Shown here: positions 1-5,039 of the stretch, one piece after another | Position numbering within the stretch: the first letter of the stretch is position 1 | Layout: every line of letters begins with the position of its first letter | Assembly: GCA_964565705.1 (NCBI GenBank) | Contig: CAZMGD010000166.1 | Location: 1 to 6,485, forward strand | Reading direction: 5' to 3' | DNA length: 6,485 bases | DNA from: CAZMGD01 sp964565705 | GTDB taxonomy: Bacteria; Actinomycetota; Acidimicrobiia; Acidimicrobiales; Ilumatobacteraceae | Position numbers and translations under genes: made by a program | Notes under the pieces: model-generated | Told to the model about the DNA's origin: nothing | The model's database searches: none | Seen by the model: only the letters and a program-made list of their open reading frames with translations

Positions 1-189
1 CTTGACGCCCTTGTCGCGGCACTCGCGGTAGAAGTCGAGCACCCCGTACATGTTGCCGTGGTCGGTGATGCCGAGCGCCGGCTGCCCGTCGGCGGCCGCC
101 TTGCCGACGAGATCCGGGAGGCGGGCGGCACCGTCGAGCATCGAGAACTCGGTGTGCACGTGGAGGTGCGTGAACGAATCGGTGCTCAT
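1..189 (-). CDS. dnaE: DNA polymerase III subunit alpha, N-terminal fragment (PHP domain)
   Basis: This is the start of the replicative DNA polymerase alpha subunit; the gene runs off the left edge after 63 codons. The visible protein opens with MSTDSFTHLHVHTEFSMLDG and continues with a GITDHGNMYG segment. These are the first two conserved motifs of the PHP (polymerase and histidinol phosphatase) domain that begins bacterial DnaE proteins. In the family, the HxH and DHG residues belong to the metal-binding cluster of this domain. The catalytic polymerase domain lies outside the window. I chose the ATG at 189 because the PHP motif begins 8 residues later, as is usual for DnaE, and a weak purine stretch (GAGAG) lies 8 nt upstream. 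It is the last gene of the minus-strand run after the phosphodiesterase-like gene and bpa, 80 nt beyond the bpa stop. Full DnaE is normally over 1,100 residues, so only a small part is seen. The family call is firm; DnaE1 rather than DnaE2 is inferred from the location. Confidence 0.93.
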   Translation of the reverse strand, partial: MSTDSFTHLHVHTEFSMLDGAARLPDLVGKAAADGQPALGITDHGNMYGVLDFYRECRDKGVK

Positions 190-228
190 GGGGCGGACTC
201 TCGGGTCGAATTACATCGGTGTCGTTCG

Positions 229-234
229 ACGTTA
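229..234 (-). promoter_or_regulatory. Candidate -10 box for dnaE
   Basis: Read on the minus strand, the 80-nt gap between bpa and dnaE contains TAACGT, which fits the actinobacterial -10 consensus TANNNT. It would place a transcript start about 30 nt before the dnaE ATG. No convincing -35 is visible; the nearest resemblance, CGGACA, is 19 nt upstream. An overlapping TACGGT also fits the loose consensus, so this is a weak call. Confidence 0.22.
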
Positions 235-256
235 CCGTACCTGCTGGTGCCCCTGT

Positions 257-269
257 CCGGCGCCGCCGG
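257..269 (-). terminator. Short hairpin just after the bpa stop codon
   Basis: A 5-bp GC-only stem with a 3-nt loop (CCGGC, GGC, GCCGG on the minus strand) begins immediately after the bpa TGA. It has no T-run after it. It could attenuate or end transcription between bpa and dnaE, but a stem this short is expected by chance in such G+C-rich DNA. Confidence 0.25.
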
Positions 270-779
270 TCACAGGTACGTGCCGCCTGGCTCGGGGAGC
301 TGGCCGGGCACCGGGCCGGGACCGCCGGGGCCGCCGGGGCCGATCCGGCGCATCTGTTCCAGCTGCTGGCGGGCGGCCAACTGCTGCGCCACGAGCGTGG
401 CCTGGATGCCGTGGAACAGCCCTTCCAGCCAGCCGACCAGCTGGGCCTTGGCGACGCGCAGCTCGGCCTCGGACGGCACCTCGCCAGGAGCGAAGGGCCT
501 GGTCAGCGACTCGAGCTCGTGCTGGAGATCGGGTGACAGGGCCGAGCGCACCTCTTCGACGGAGCGGTCGTAGATCGCTGCCAGCCGCTCGCGGCTCGGC
601 TCGTCCAGCGGGCTGGCGCGCACCTCGTCGAGCAGTTGCTTGACCATCGAGCCGATGCGCATCACCTTCGCCGGCTCGCTGATCGTCTCGCTCTCCTCGC
701 TGGCGTCCACCGGCGTCGGTACGCCGTCCACGACCTCCGGAGCGATGGGAGGGTCGGAATCGATGTTGGTGTCGCTCAT
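270..779 (-). CDS. bpa: Bacterial proteasome activator (Bpa/PafE family, DUF2587)
   Basis: This protein is the ATP-independent ring activator of the actinobacterial 20S proteasome: it opens the core gate and helps degrade unfolded proteins without Pup tagging. The 169-residue length is close to the 174 residues I recall for M. tuberculosis Rv3780. Conserved blocks are EPAKVMRIGSMVKQLLDEVR (residues 35-54), a PLDEPSRERL helix (58-67), and ELRVAKAQLVGWLEGLFHGI (106-125), which continues into a glutamine-rich helix. A Gly/Pro linker follows (148-166) and the protein ends in GTYL, matching the C-terminal GQYL-type motif that docks in proteasome pockets. The first 34 residues are acidic and probably disordered. 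The start is ATG at 779; a GTG directly before it (782) would add one residue, and neither has a clear ribosome binding site. The gene lies 31 nt after the phosphodiesterase-like gene and before dnaE. Its presence implies proteasome genes elsewhere in this genome. Confidence 0.93.
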   Translation of the reverse strand: MSDTNIDSDPPIAPEVVDGVPTPVDASEESETISEPAKVMRIGSMVKQLLDEVRASPLDEPSRERLAAIYDRSVEEVRSALSPDLQHELESLTRPFAPGEVPSEAELRVAKAQLVGWLEGLFHGIQATLVAQQLAARQQLEQMRRIGPGGPGGPGPVPGQLPEPGGTYL

Positions 780-810
780 CACGCCCGACCGTAACGCGAG
801 CCGGGCGGGA

Positions 811-1953
811 TCACGCCCCCGCGGCGATCAACGGCACGTAGACCTCCGCCGGTGTCAGCGACCCGTGACGGCAGACCAGCTGGAACGGCCCCGAGTCGGC
901 GGGATCGTGGAAGGAGATGTCGTCGCGGGCGACGAGCGCCACATCGCCCAGCCGGCTCGCGACCGGCGCGGCGACCGTCGGGCCGAACCATCCGCCGTCG
1001 AGGGTCTCGTCGCGGGCGACCACCCAGGCGACCGCTCCGTAGAGCTCCTCGCTCGCGTCGTGCAGCTCCTTGGCCGCGCCAGGACGGGCGTGCAGCCACC
1101 GGAAGCGACCTTCGCCGGACTGGTGGTGCACCAGGCGGAGGATGTCGGGCGAGGGCTCCACGATCTGCGCACCCACCTGCACCTGGCCGTGGTCGGCGAT
1201 CACGGCCACCACCGCTCCGGGTGGCAGCACCTCGCGGACGTCGCCGACCAGGCGATCGACGGCTCGGAGCTCGGCGTCGTAGAACGGTCCGAAGCCACGC
1301 TCGTGGGCGATCTTGTCCAGGCCGTCGTAATAGGCGTAGACGAGCGGCTCGCCCGCCGCGAGCTGCATCCCGACCTCGACGGCGATGCTCGACGGTGCCC
1401 GCCAGCCGACGTTGCGCGCACCGGACAGGTGCGCCTCGCTGAAGGCAGAGTGCTCGAGCTCGGCCTTCGACACCACCGGCACCGCGGTGCCGAGGAACGC
1501 AGGTACGGGCTGGACCTCACGCGGCGGCAGCGTGCGCCGGTAGTCGCCCTTGTCCGAGCTCCACCGCAGCATGTTGACGACGGACCCGCGGAAATCGACG
1601 CGGTAGCCGATGATTCCGTGCTCACCGGGGGTCATCCCGGTGGCGATCGACGTCAGCGCGGTCGCCGTCGTCGTCGGCGCGACCGTCGTGATCGGACCGC
1701 CCGTCATGTTCACCAACGTCGGCAACAGCGCTTCATGCTGTCGCAGTTGCAGCCAGCCGAGCCCGTCGACGACGAGCACGACGACTTGTGCAGCATCCCG
1801 CAGCGGTTGGGGGAACCACGCCGGCCGTGGACCCGGCCCGACGAGTCCCGGCATGACACCGCACACGTTCGGGCCCGCGTAGTCGGGCACGACCGGCGCC
1901 GCGTCGGGCGCCGAGTCAGGATCGGTGGGCAGGTTCACGCGCCCCCAGTCCAT
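811..1953 (-). CDS. Type I phosphodiesterase / nucleotide pyrophosphatase family protein (alkaline phosphatase superfamily)
   Basis: This is a metal-dependent phosphodiesterase or pyrophosphatase-like enzyme; its substrate cannot be read from sequence. With the ATG at 1953 it has 380 residues. Superfamily metal and catalytic positions appear in order: D63 in VVLVVDGLGW; a PTTTATALTSIATG segment (93-106) aligning with the nucleotide pyrophosphatase nucleophile motif, which makes T96 the likely nucleophile; PGEHGIIGY after it; D213 and H217 in DGLDKIAH; D254-H255-G256 in VIADHGQ; and H363 in CRHGSLTPAEVYVPL near the end. No signal peptide or membrane segment is visible, so it probably acts in the cytoplasm, unlike many secreted relatives. 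The start is uncertain. A GTG at 1977 is the most upstream in-frame option (a stop lies at 2005-2007) and would add eight residues. A GTG at 1956 has GGAAGG 9 nt upstream. The gene diverges from the Rrf2 regulator gene and is followed after 31 nt by bpa. The family is certain, the function is not. Confidence 0.88.
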   Translation of the reverse strand: MDWGRVNLPTDPDSAPDAAPVVPDYAGPNVCGVMPGLVGPGPRPAWFPQPLRDAAQVVVLVVDGLGWLQLRQHEALLPTLVNMTGGPITTVAPTTTATALTSIATGMTPGEHGIIGYRVDFRGSVVNMLRWSSDKGDYRRTLPPREVQPVPAFLGTAVPVVSKAELEHSAFSEAHLSGARNVGWRAPSSIAVEVGMQLAAGEPLVYAYYDGLDKIAHERGFGPFYDAELRAVDRLVGDVREVLPPGAVVAVIADHGQVQVGAQIVEPSPDILRLVHHQSGEGRFRWLHARPGAAKELHDASEELYGAVAWVVARDETLDGGWFGPTVAAPVASRLGDVALVARDDISFHDPADSGPFQLVCRHGSLTPAEVYVPLIAAGA

Positions 1954-2005
1954 CACCCCCGACGGCCTTCCCGCCACATCCGGCCGCGGTGGGGTGGCGA
2001 CCTCC

Positions 2006-2011
2006 TACGAT
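2006..2011 (+). promoter_or_regulatory. -10 box for a probably leaderless Rrf2-family gene
   Basis: TACGAT fits the TANNNT -10 consensus and lies 8 nt before the ATG at 2020. That distance puts the transcript start at or very near the start codon. No Shine-Dalgarno sequence precedes this ATG; the intervening bases are GCACCCCC. Both facts point to a leaderless mRNA, which is common in actinobacteria. No recognisable -35 hexamer is visible. Confidence 0.5.
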
Positions 2012-2019
2012 GCACCCCC

Positions 2020-2454
2020 ATGCGCGTGTCGACCCGAGGGGACTATGCCTGCCGAGCGCTGCTGTCCCTCGCCCTCCACGACAGCGCCGGTCCGACCTCG
2101 GTTCGCGACATCGCCGAGCGCACCGGGCTCCCCCAGCCCTACTTGGAGCAGATCCTGCTCGCGTTGAAGGGCGCCGGCCTCGTTCGGTCCAAGCGAGGCG
2201 TCGGCGGTGGCTACGTGCTGGCCCGCCCCGCCGACCAGATCCGAGTGTCGGAGATCGTCTCCGCGGTCGACGGGCCGATCACGCTCGGCGACTTCGGCGA
2301 ACCCCACCAGGACGGGGCCTGCGACCACGAGGGCCAGTGCGTGCTGCTCGCGATCTGGAAGCAGGCCGGCGAGGTGATGCGCACCTATCTCGACGGCTTC
2401 ACGCTGGCCCACATCGCCGAGGTCTCGAGGGGCGAAGCCCCGTGGCCGAGTTGA
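2020..2454 (+). CDS. Rrf2 family transcriptional regulator
   Basis: This 144-residue protein is a DNA-binding regulator of the Rrf2 family, whose members commonly sense iron-sulfur status, nitric oxide, redox state or cysteine supply. It opens with the typical MRVSTRGDYACRALLSLAL helix. A winged helix-turn-helix follows: VRDIAERTGLPQPYLEQIL at about 28-46, then a wing with SKRGVGGGYVLARP (57-70). The dimerisation part starts near residue 76 (VSEIVSAVDG). In the loop that binds a cluster in IscR, NsrR and RirA, only two cysteines are present, C101 and C107, spaced C-x5-C. The position where a third is expected, near 95, holds proline next to H96. H103 is also in the loop, and C11 lies in helix 1. 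It could bind an unusual cluster or none. The start is ATG at 2020, matching the family N-terminus exactly. It is the only plus-strand gene and diverges from the phosphodiesterase-like gene. Its targets are unknown. Confidence 0.9.
   Translation: MRVSTRGDYACRALLSLALHDSAGPTSVRDIAERTGLPQPYLEQILLALKGAGLVRSKRGVGGGYVLARPADQIRVSEIVSAVDGPITLGDFGEPHQDGACDHEGQCVLLAIWKQAGEVMRTYLDGFTLAHIAEVSRGEAPWPS
2424..2450 (+). terminator. Hairpin at the 3' end of the Rrf2 gene
   Basis: GGGGC, GAA, GCCCC (2429-2441) forms a 5-bp stem with a 3-nt loop, and an outer CTCG (2424-2427) can pair with CGAG (2447-2450) around it. The structure lies inside the last codons of the gene and has no T-run after it. It may contribute to ending transcription, but the evidence is only the pairing. 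Confidence 0.28.
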
Positions 2455-2535
2455 TGGCTCGCTGCCGTTCTTGATGGCTCGCTGCGCTCGCGGCGGCGCC
2501 TGAGCGCGCCGTCCGGGTTGCTCGCTGCGCTCGCG
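2451..2535. repeat. Cluster of short direct repeats built on GCTCGCTGC
   Basis: TTGATGGCTCGCTGC occurs at 2451-2465 and again, identically, at 2471-2485, a 20-nt period; the first copy includes the Rrf2 stop codon. A longer unit, GCTCGCTGCGCTCGCG, occurs at 2477-2492 and exactly again at 2520-2535. The region lies in the non-coding gap between the convergent Rrf2 and pseudouridine synthase genes. The repeats are too short to be an insertion sequence. They look like a dispersed intergenic repeat or replication slippage of G+C-rich spacer DNA. Confidence 0.6.
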
Positions 2536-2560
2536 AAGCCTCGGCCCCCGCCGGCTGAGG

Positions 2561-2613
2561 TGTCAGAACTCCCGGCTTCACAGACGCAGGATCGGGGCGG
2601 CTTCGTTCTGACA
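2561..2613. repeat. Perfect 9-bp inverted repeat between convergent genes
   Basis: TGTCAGAAC (2561-2569) and GTTCTGACA (2605-2613) are exact reverse complements separated by 35 nt. Inside, TCCCG (2570-2574) can pair with CGGGG (2593-2597) in a plus-strand RNA (four Watson-Crick pairs and one U-G), extending the stem with a 7-nt bulge on one side. The right arm begins 7 nt beyond the stop codon of the pseudouridine synthase gene, and the left arm faces the Rrf2 gene 3' end. The position suggests a bidirectional terminator, although no T-run follows on either strand. It could instead be the two ends of a short dispersed repeat. Confidence 0.6.
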
Positions 2614-2620
2614 GCCAGCG

Positions 2621-3544
2621 CTACAGGGCGTCGAGGACGGCTTCGAGGTCGCTCGGCAGGGGGGCCTCGAACTCCAGGCGCTCGTTGGTCACCGGGTGGG
2701 TGAAGCCGAGATGGGTGGCGTGCAGGAAGGGGCGAGGTGCCGGGAGGGTGTGGCGGGCGCTGCCGTAGGCGAGGTCGCCGACGACGGGGTGGCCGATCGC
2801 GGCGAGGTGGACGCGGATCTGGTGAGTGCGGCCGGTCTCCAACCAGCAGCGCACGAGGGCGACGCCGGGATCGTCGAAGGTCTGCTCGACCTCGTAGCGC
2901 GTGCGCGCCACTCGTCCGTCGATCACGACCGCCATCCGCATCGGGTCGCGCGGGTCGCGCCCGATCGGAGCGTCGATCACCCCTGCGTCGTTGTCCGGAT
3001 GTCCCCACACGAGCGCGAGGTACTCCCGGGTGACTTGCCGCTTGGCGAGCGCGGCGACCAGCGCAGCGTGCGCCGCTGGGGTCCGGGCCACGGCCAGCAG
3101 GCCCGACGTTCCGGCATCGAGTCGGTGCACGATCCCTGGGCGATGCGCCTCCCCGACCCCTGCGAGGTCGGGATAGCGGGCCAGGAGGCCGTTGACCAGC
3201 GTGCCCTCGGCGTTGCCCGGCGCCGGGTGCACGACGACGCCCGGCGCCTTGTCGACGACGAGGACGTCGGCGTCCTCGTACACGACCGTCACCTCCACGC
3301 TCGGGTCGGCGCGTGGCGCGGAAGGCGCTGGCTCGGTGATCTCGCCGAGCTCCAGCACCTGACCGGCGCGCAGCTTGACCTTTCCCGAGCTGGCGACCGC
3401 GCCGTCGACGAGCACGCTGCCGGCGTCGATGGCTGCGGTGGCGACGGACCTGCTGACACCGGTGACGAGCGCGACGACGCGGTCCAGGCGCTCACCGTCG
3501 AGGGCCGCGGGGATCTCCTCGCGGTGGCGCCGTTCGTCAGCCAT
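2621..3544 (-). CDS. RluA/RluD-family 23S rRNA pseudouridine synthase
   Basis: This enzyme converts specific uridines in RNA, probably 23S rRNA, to pseudouridine. The 307 residues contain an N-terminal S4 RNA-binding domain (about 17-68, with GERLDRVVALVTGVSRS and AIDAGSVLVDG) and then the catalytic domain. That domain includes DVLVVDKAPGVVVHPAPGN (93-111), the signature HRLDAGTSGLL (140-150) with catalytic aspartate D143, the REYLALVWG strand, and ETGRTHQIRVHLAAIGHPVVGD (236-257), typical of the RluA/C/D group. Length and the S4 domain match RluD/YlyB-type proteins. The start at 3544 overlaps the end of lspA by 8 nt, which suggests translational coupling; no strong ribosome binding site is visible. 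The lspA-rluD pair is conserved in many bacteria. I leave the gene symbol empty because the exact modified positions cannot be told from sequence. The TAG stop lies 7 nt from the inverted repeat. Confidence 0.94.
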   Translation of the reverse strand: MADERRHREEIPAALDGERLDRVVALVTGVSRSVATAAIDAGSVLVDGAVASSGKVKLRAGQVLELGEITEPAPSAPRADPSVEVTVVYEDADVLVVDKAPGVVVHPAPGNAEGTLVNGLLARYPDLAGVGEAHRPGIVHRLDAGTSGLLAVARTPAAHAALVAALAKRQVTREYLALVWGHPDNDAGVIDAPIGRDPRDPMRMAVVIDGRVARTRYEVEQTFDDPGVALVRCWLETGRTHQIRVHLAAIGHPVVGDLAYGSARHTLPAPRPFLHATHLGFTHPVTNERLEFEAPLPSDLEAVLDAL

Positions 3545-4076
3545 GGTCTGCCGGAGTGGTCTCGTGCTCGGCCGGCGCCGTGTCCCGTGCCGGGTGGCGC
3601 CCGGCCAACCAGGTCGCGGTGACGAGCCAGATGCCGCCGACGGTCACGCCGATGTCGGCCACGTTGAAGATCGGCCACCATTGGAAGTCGATGAAGTCCA
3701 CGACGGAGCCCCGCAGCCAGCCCTCGCCGCGGAACAGGCGATCGGCGATGTTGCCGGCGGCACCACCGAGGATCAGCCCGATCGGGATGCCCCACGAGCG
3801 CCGCACGCCGCGGCTACGGGCCACGCCGATGATCATCACGACGATCACGACGAGGGCGATGACGCCGATCACGGGACCGAGCCCGCGCCCTCGCGAGAAC
3901 GCCATGCCGCTGTTGAAGGCGAGGTTGAACCGCAGCGTCCAGATGACGTCGATCGGGGCGTCCTGGAGGGCGTTGAGCGCCCAGTGCTTGGTCAGCTGGT
4001 CGAGCAGCAACACGAACGCCGCGACCGGCAGCGCGATCGGCGCCGCCGGACCGAGGACGCGGGAGCTACGAGACAT
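3537..4076 (-). CDS. lspA: Lipoprotein signal peptidase II
   Basis: LspA is the membrane aspartyl protease that cleaves the signal peptide from prolipoproteins after the lipobox cysteine is lipidated. The 179-residue protein shows about four membrane segments, near residues 13-31, 66-86, 97-112 and 138-158. Family motifs are all present: DQLTKHW (26-32), FNLAFNSGMAFS (50-61), GGAAGNIADRLFRG (104-117) and VVDFIDF followed by PIFNVADIGV (125-144). The catalytic pair is D112 and D141, close to the E. coli numbering. A charged hydrophilic tail of about 20 residues (from 160) extends beyond the last membrane segment. The start is ATG at 4076, 12 nt after the DksA-like gene stop; the leader has only weak purine content. 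The stop codon overlaps the start of the pseudouridine synthase gene by 8 nt. An lspA gene implies lipoproteins and a diacylglyceryl transferase (lgt) elsewhere. Confidence 0.96.
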   Translation of the reverse strand: MSRSSRVLGPAAPIALPVAAFVLLLDQLTKHWALNALQDAPIDVIWTLRFNLAFNSGMAFSRGRGLGPVIGVIALVVIVVMIIGVARSRGVRRSWGIPIGLILGGAAGNIADRLFRGEGWLRGSVVDFIDFQWWPIFNVADIGVTVGGIWLVTATWLAGRHPARDTAPAEHETTPADHG

Positions 4077-4088
4077 CGGCGCGTCGGC

Positions 4089-4649
4089 CTACCGGCGGCC
4101 GAGCCAACCGACCTTCTCGCCGACGAGCTCGGTGGCCCAGGGGATGAACTCGAGCCGCTCGCGCGGGATCGGCTCACCCGAGATCAGCGAATAGCCGTAG
4201 GTGCCGTCGGTCAGCCGGGTGAGCGCGGCGTCGATCGCGGCGACGTCCTGGCGCGCCGAGGCGGACAGGACCAGATCGCGCTCGCGCTCCACGACCATCG
4301 TGTCGCCCTCACCGGACTCGTCGTCGAACTGCACGTCACCCATCTCGCCCTCCTCGATGAGCGAGCGGGCCTCGTCCTCCAGGCGATCGGCCTGGCCGAC
4401 CAGGTTGGTGCGAGCGGCTTCCAGCAGCGCCTTCTGTGACCGCAAGAAGGCGAGATCGAAGTCACGGGTGGCGACGATGCCGTCCTTCGCCGGGGCCTTG
4501 GCGCCGTGGTCGGAGCCGTTGGCCGCGCGGCCCGCCGTGGCGCCGGCCTTCGCGGCAGGCGCCTTCGCCGCCACGGCGGCCCGCTTCGCAGGAGCGGCGG
4601 CCGCCTTCTTCGCGGGCTTCGGTGCGCTGCTGCTGTCGGACTTGGGCAT
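4089..4649 (-). CDS. TraR/DksA-family protein with a cysteine-less zinc-finger region
   Basis: DksA-type proteins insert a coiled coil into the RNA polymerase secondary channel to tune transcription initiation. This 186-residue protein begins with a low-complexity tail rich in Ala, Lys and Pro (about 9-55, e.g. KPAKKAAAAPAKRAAVAAKA), resembling histone H1-like tails. An alpha-helical region follows (about 64-150), with an acidic stretch DVQFDDESGEGD (105-116) between the two predicted helices. The C-terminal region, GTYGYSLISGEPIPRERLEF (149-168) then IPWATELVGEK, clearly descends from the DksA zinc finger (YGxCxxCGxPIPxxRLExxPxAxxC). All four cysteine positions are replaced, and the protein contains no cysteine at all. 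The start is ATG at 4649, with AAGGTGG 8 nt upstream; a GTG at 4661 lies too close to that site. It sits between the DUF167 gene and lspA, as DksA-like genes do between ileS and lspA in Streptomyces as I recall. Actual polymerase binding is inferred. Confidence 0.85.
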   Translation of the reverse strand: MPKSDSSSAPKPAKKAAAAPAKRAAVAAKAPAAKAGATAGRAANGSDHGAKAPAKDGIVATRDFDLAFLRSQKALLEAARTNLVGQADRLEDEARSLIEEGEMGDVQFDDESGEGDTMVVERERDLVLSASARQDVAAIDAALTRLTDGTYGYSLISGEPIPRERLEFIPWATELVGEKVGWLGRR

Positions 4650-4657
4650 CGGCGGGT

Positions 4658-4667
4658 CCACCTTCCT
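4658..4667 (-). promoter_or_regulatory. Ribosome binding site setting the DksA-like start
   Basis: AGGAAGGTGG on the minus strand ends 8 nt before the ATG at 4649. It overlaps the alternative GTG at 4661, so it supports the shorter reading that begins MPKSDSS. Confidence 0.6.
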
Positions 4668-4709
4668 GGTCGAATGGGACGGCGCAGGCTAGCCGCCGCG
4701 CCGCCCGTC

Positions 4710-5039
4710 TCAACGCCGCCCGGGCCGCGATCCCCCGGCGAGGGCGTTGTCGACAGCGACCTGCGCGCCCCGCTCGTCGACGCCAGCGACCAGCAGCCGC
4801 TTGCGGCGGCCGGTGTCCCCGCTCGTGATCGTCACGTCCGATGCCGGTACGCCGAACACCTCGGCGATCGCCTTGACCACCGCGTCGTTCGCCCGTCCCT
4901 CGATCGGTGGCGCGGCGACCGCGATCTTCAGCGCGTCGCCGTGGCGCCCGACCACTCGTGCGCGATGGGCGCCCGGCTGGACGTGCACGTCGACGAAGAT
5001 CCCATCGTCGGTCGGGTGCAGGTAGGGATGGTCAGCCAT
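4710..5039 (-). CDS. DUF167 (YggU-family) protein
   Basis: This 109-residue protein belongs to the small DUF167/YggU family, which is widespread but has no established biochemical role. The family core is evident: GIFVDVHVQPGAHRARVVG (13-31), ALKIAVAAPPIEGRANDAVV (36-55) with the conserved PP-x-GxAN element, a VFGVPASDVTITSGDTGRRK stretch (61-80) and the closing RLLVAG strand. About 25 charged or small residues follow it. The start is ATG at 5039, preceded by a strong AGGAGG with 6-nt spacing. In-frame extension upstream to 5216 reads through ileS codons in another frame and shows no family similarity. The start overlaps the ileS stop by 8 nt, so translation is probably coupled to ileS. DUF167 genes often lie near yggS, yggT or division genes; here the gene sits between ileS and the DksA-like gene. 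Family assignment is firm, function unknown. Confidence 0.92.
   Translation of the reverse strand: MADHPYLHPTDDGIFVDVHVQPGAHRARVVGRHGDALKIAVAAPPIEGRANDAVVKAIAEVFGVPASDVTITSGDTGRRKRLLVAGVDERGAQVAVDNALAGGSRPGRR

Noticed and set aside
2001..2006. AGGAGG on the minus strand upstream of the phosphodiesterase-like gene
   Set aside because: It is 23 nt from the nearest in-frame start (GTG at 1977), too far for a ribosome binding site, and has an in-frame stop next to it. It is better explained as part of the Rrf2 promoter region read on the other strand.
640..2454. A 604-codon plus-strand open frame that runs into the Rrf2 gene
   Set aside because: Only the last 144 codons match a protein family. 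The upstream part lies antisense to the phosphodiesterase-like and bpa genes, has Arg/Gly/Asp/His-rich low-complexity translation and reflects the shortage of stop codons in G+C-rich DNA.
2451..2613. Possible remnant mobile element or CRISPR-like array in the spacer between the convergent genes
   Set aside because: The direct repeats are only 15-16 nt, irregularly spaced and few, there is no transposase fragment, and the inverted arms do not bracket the direct repeats.
2696..4439. Long plus-strand frames (2696-3622 and 3375-4439) opposite the rluD-type, lspA and DksA-like genes
   Set aside because: They are antisense shadows of well-supported genes, show no recognisable domain and have a composition typical of out-of-frame reading.
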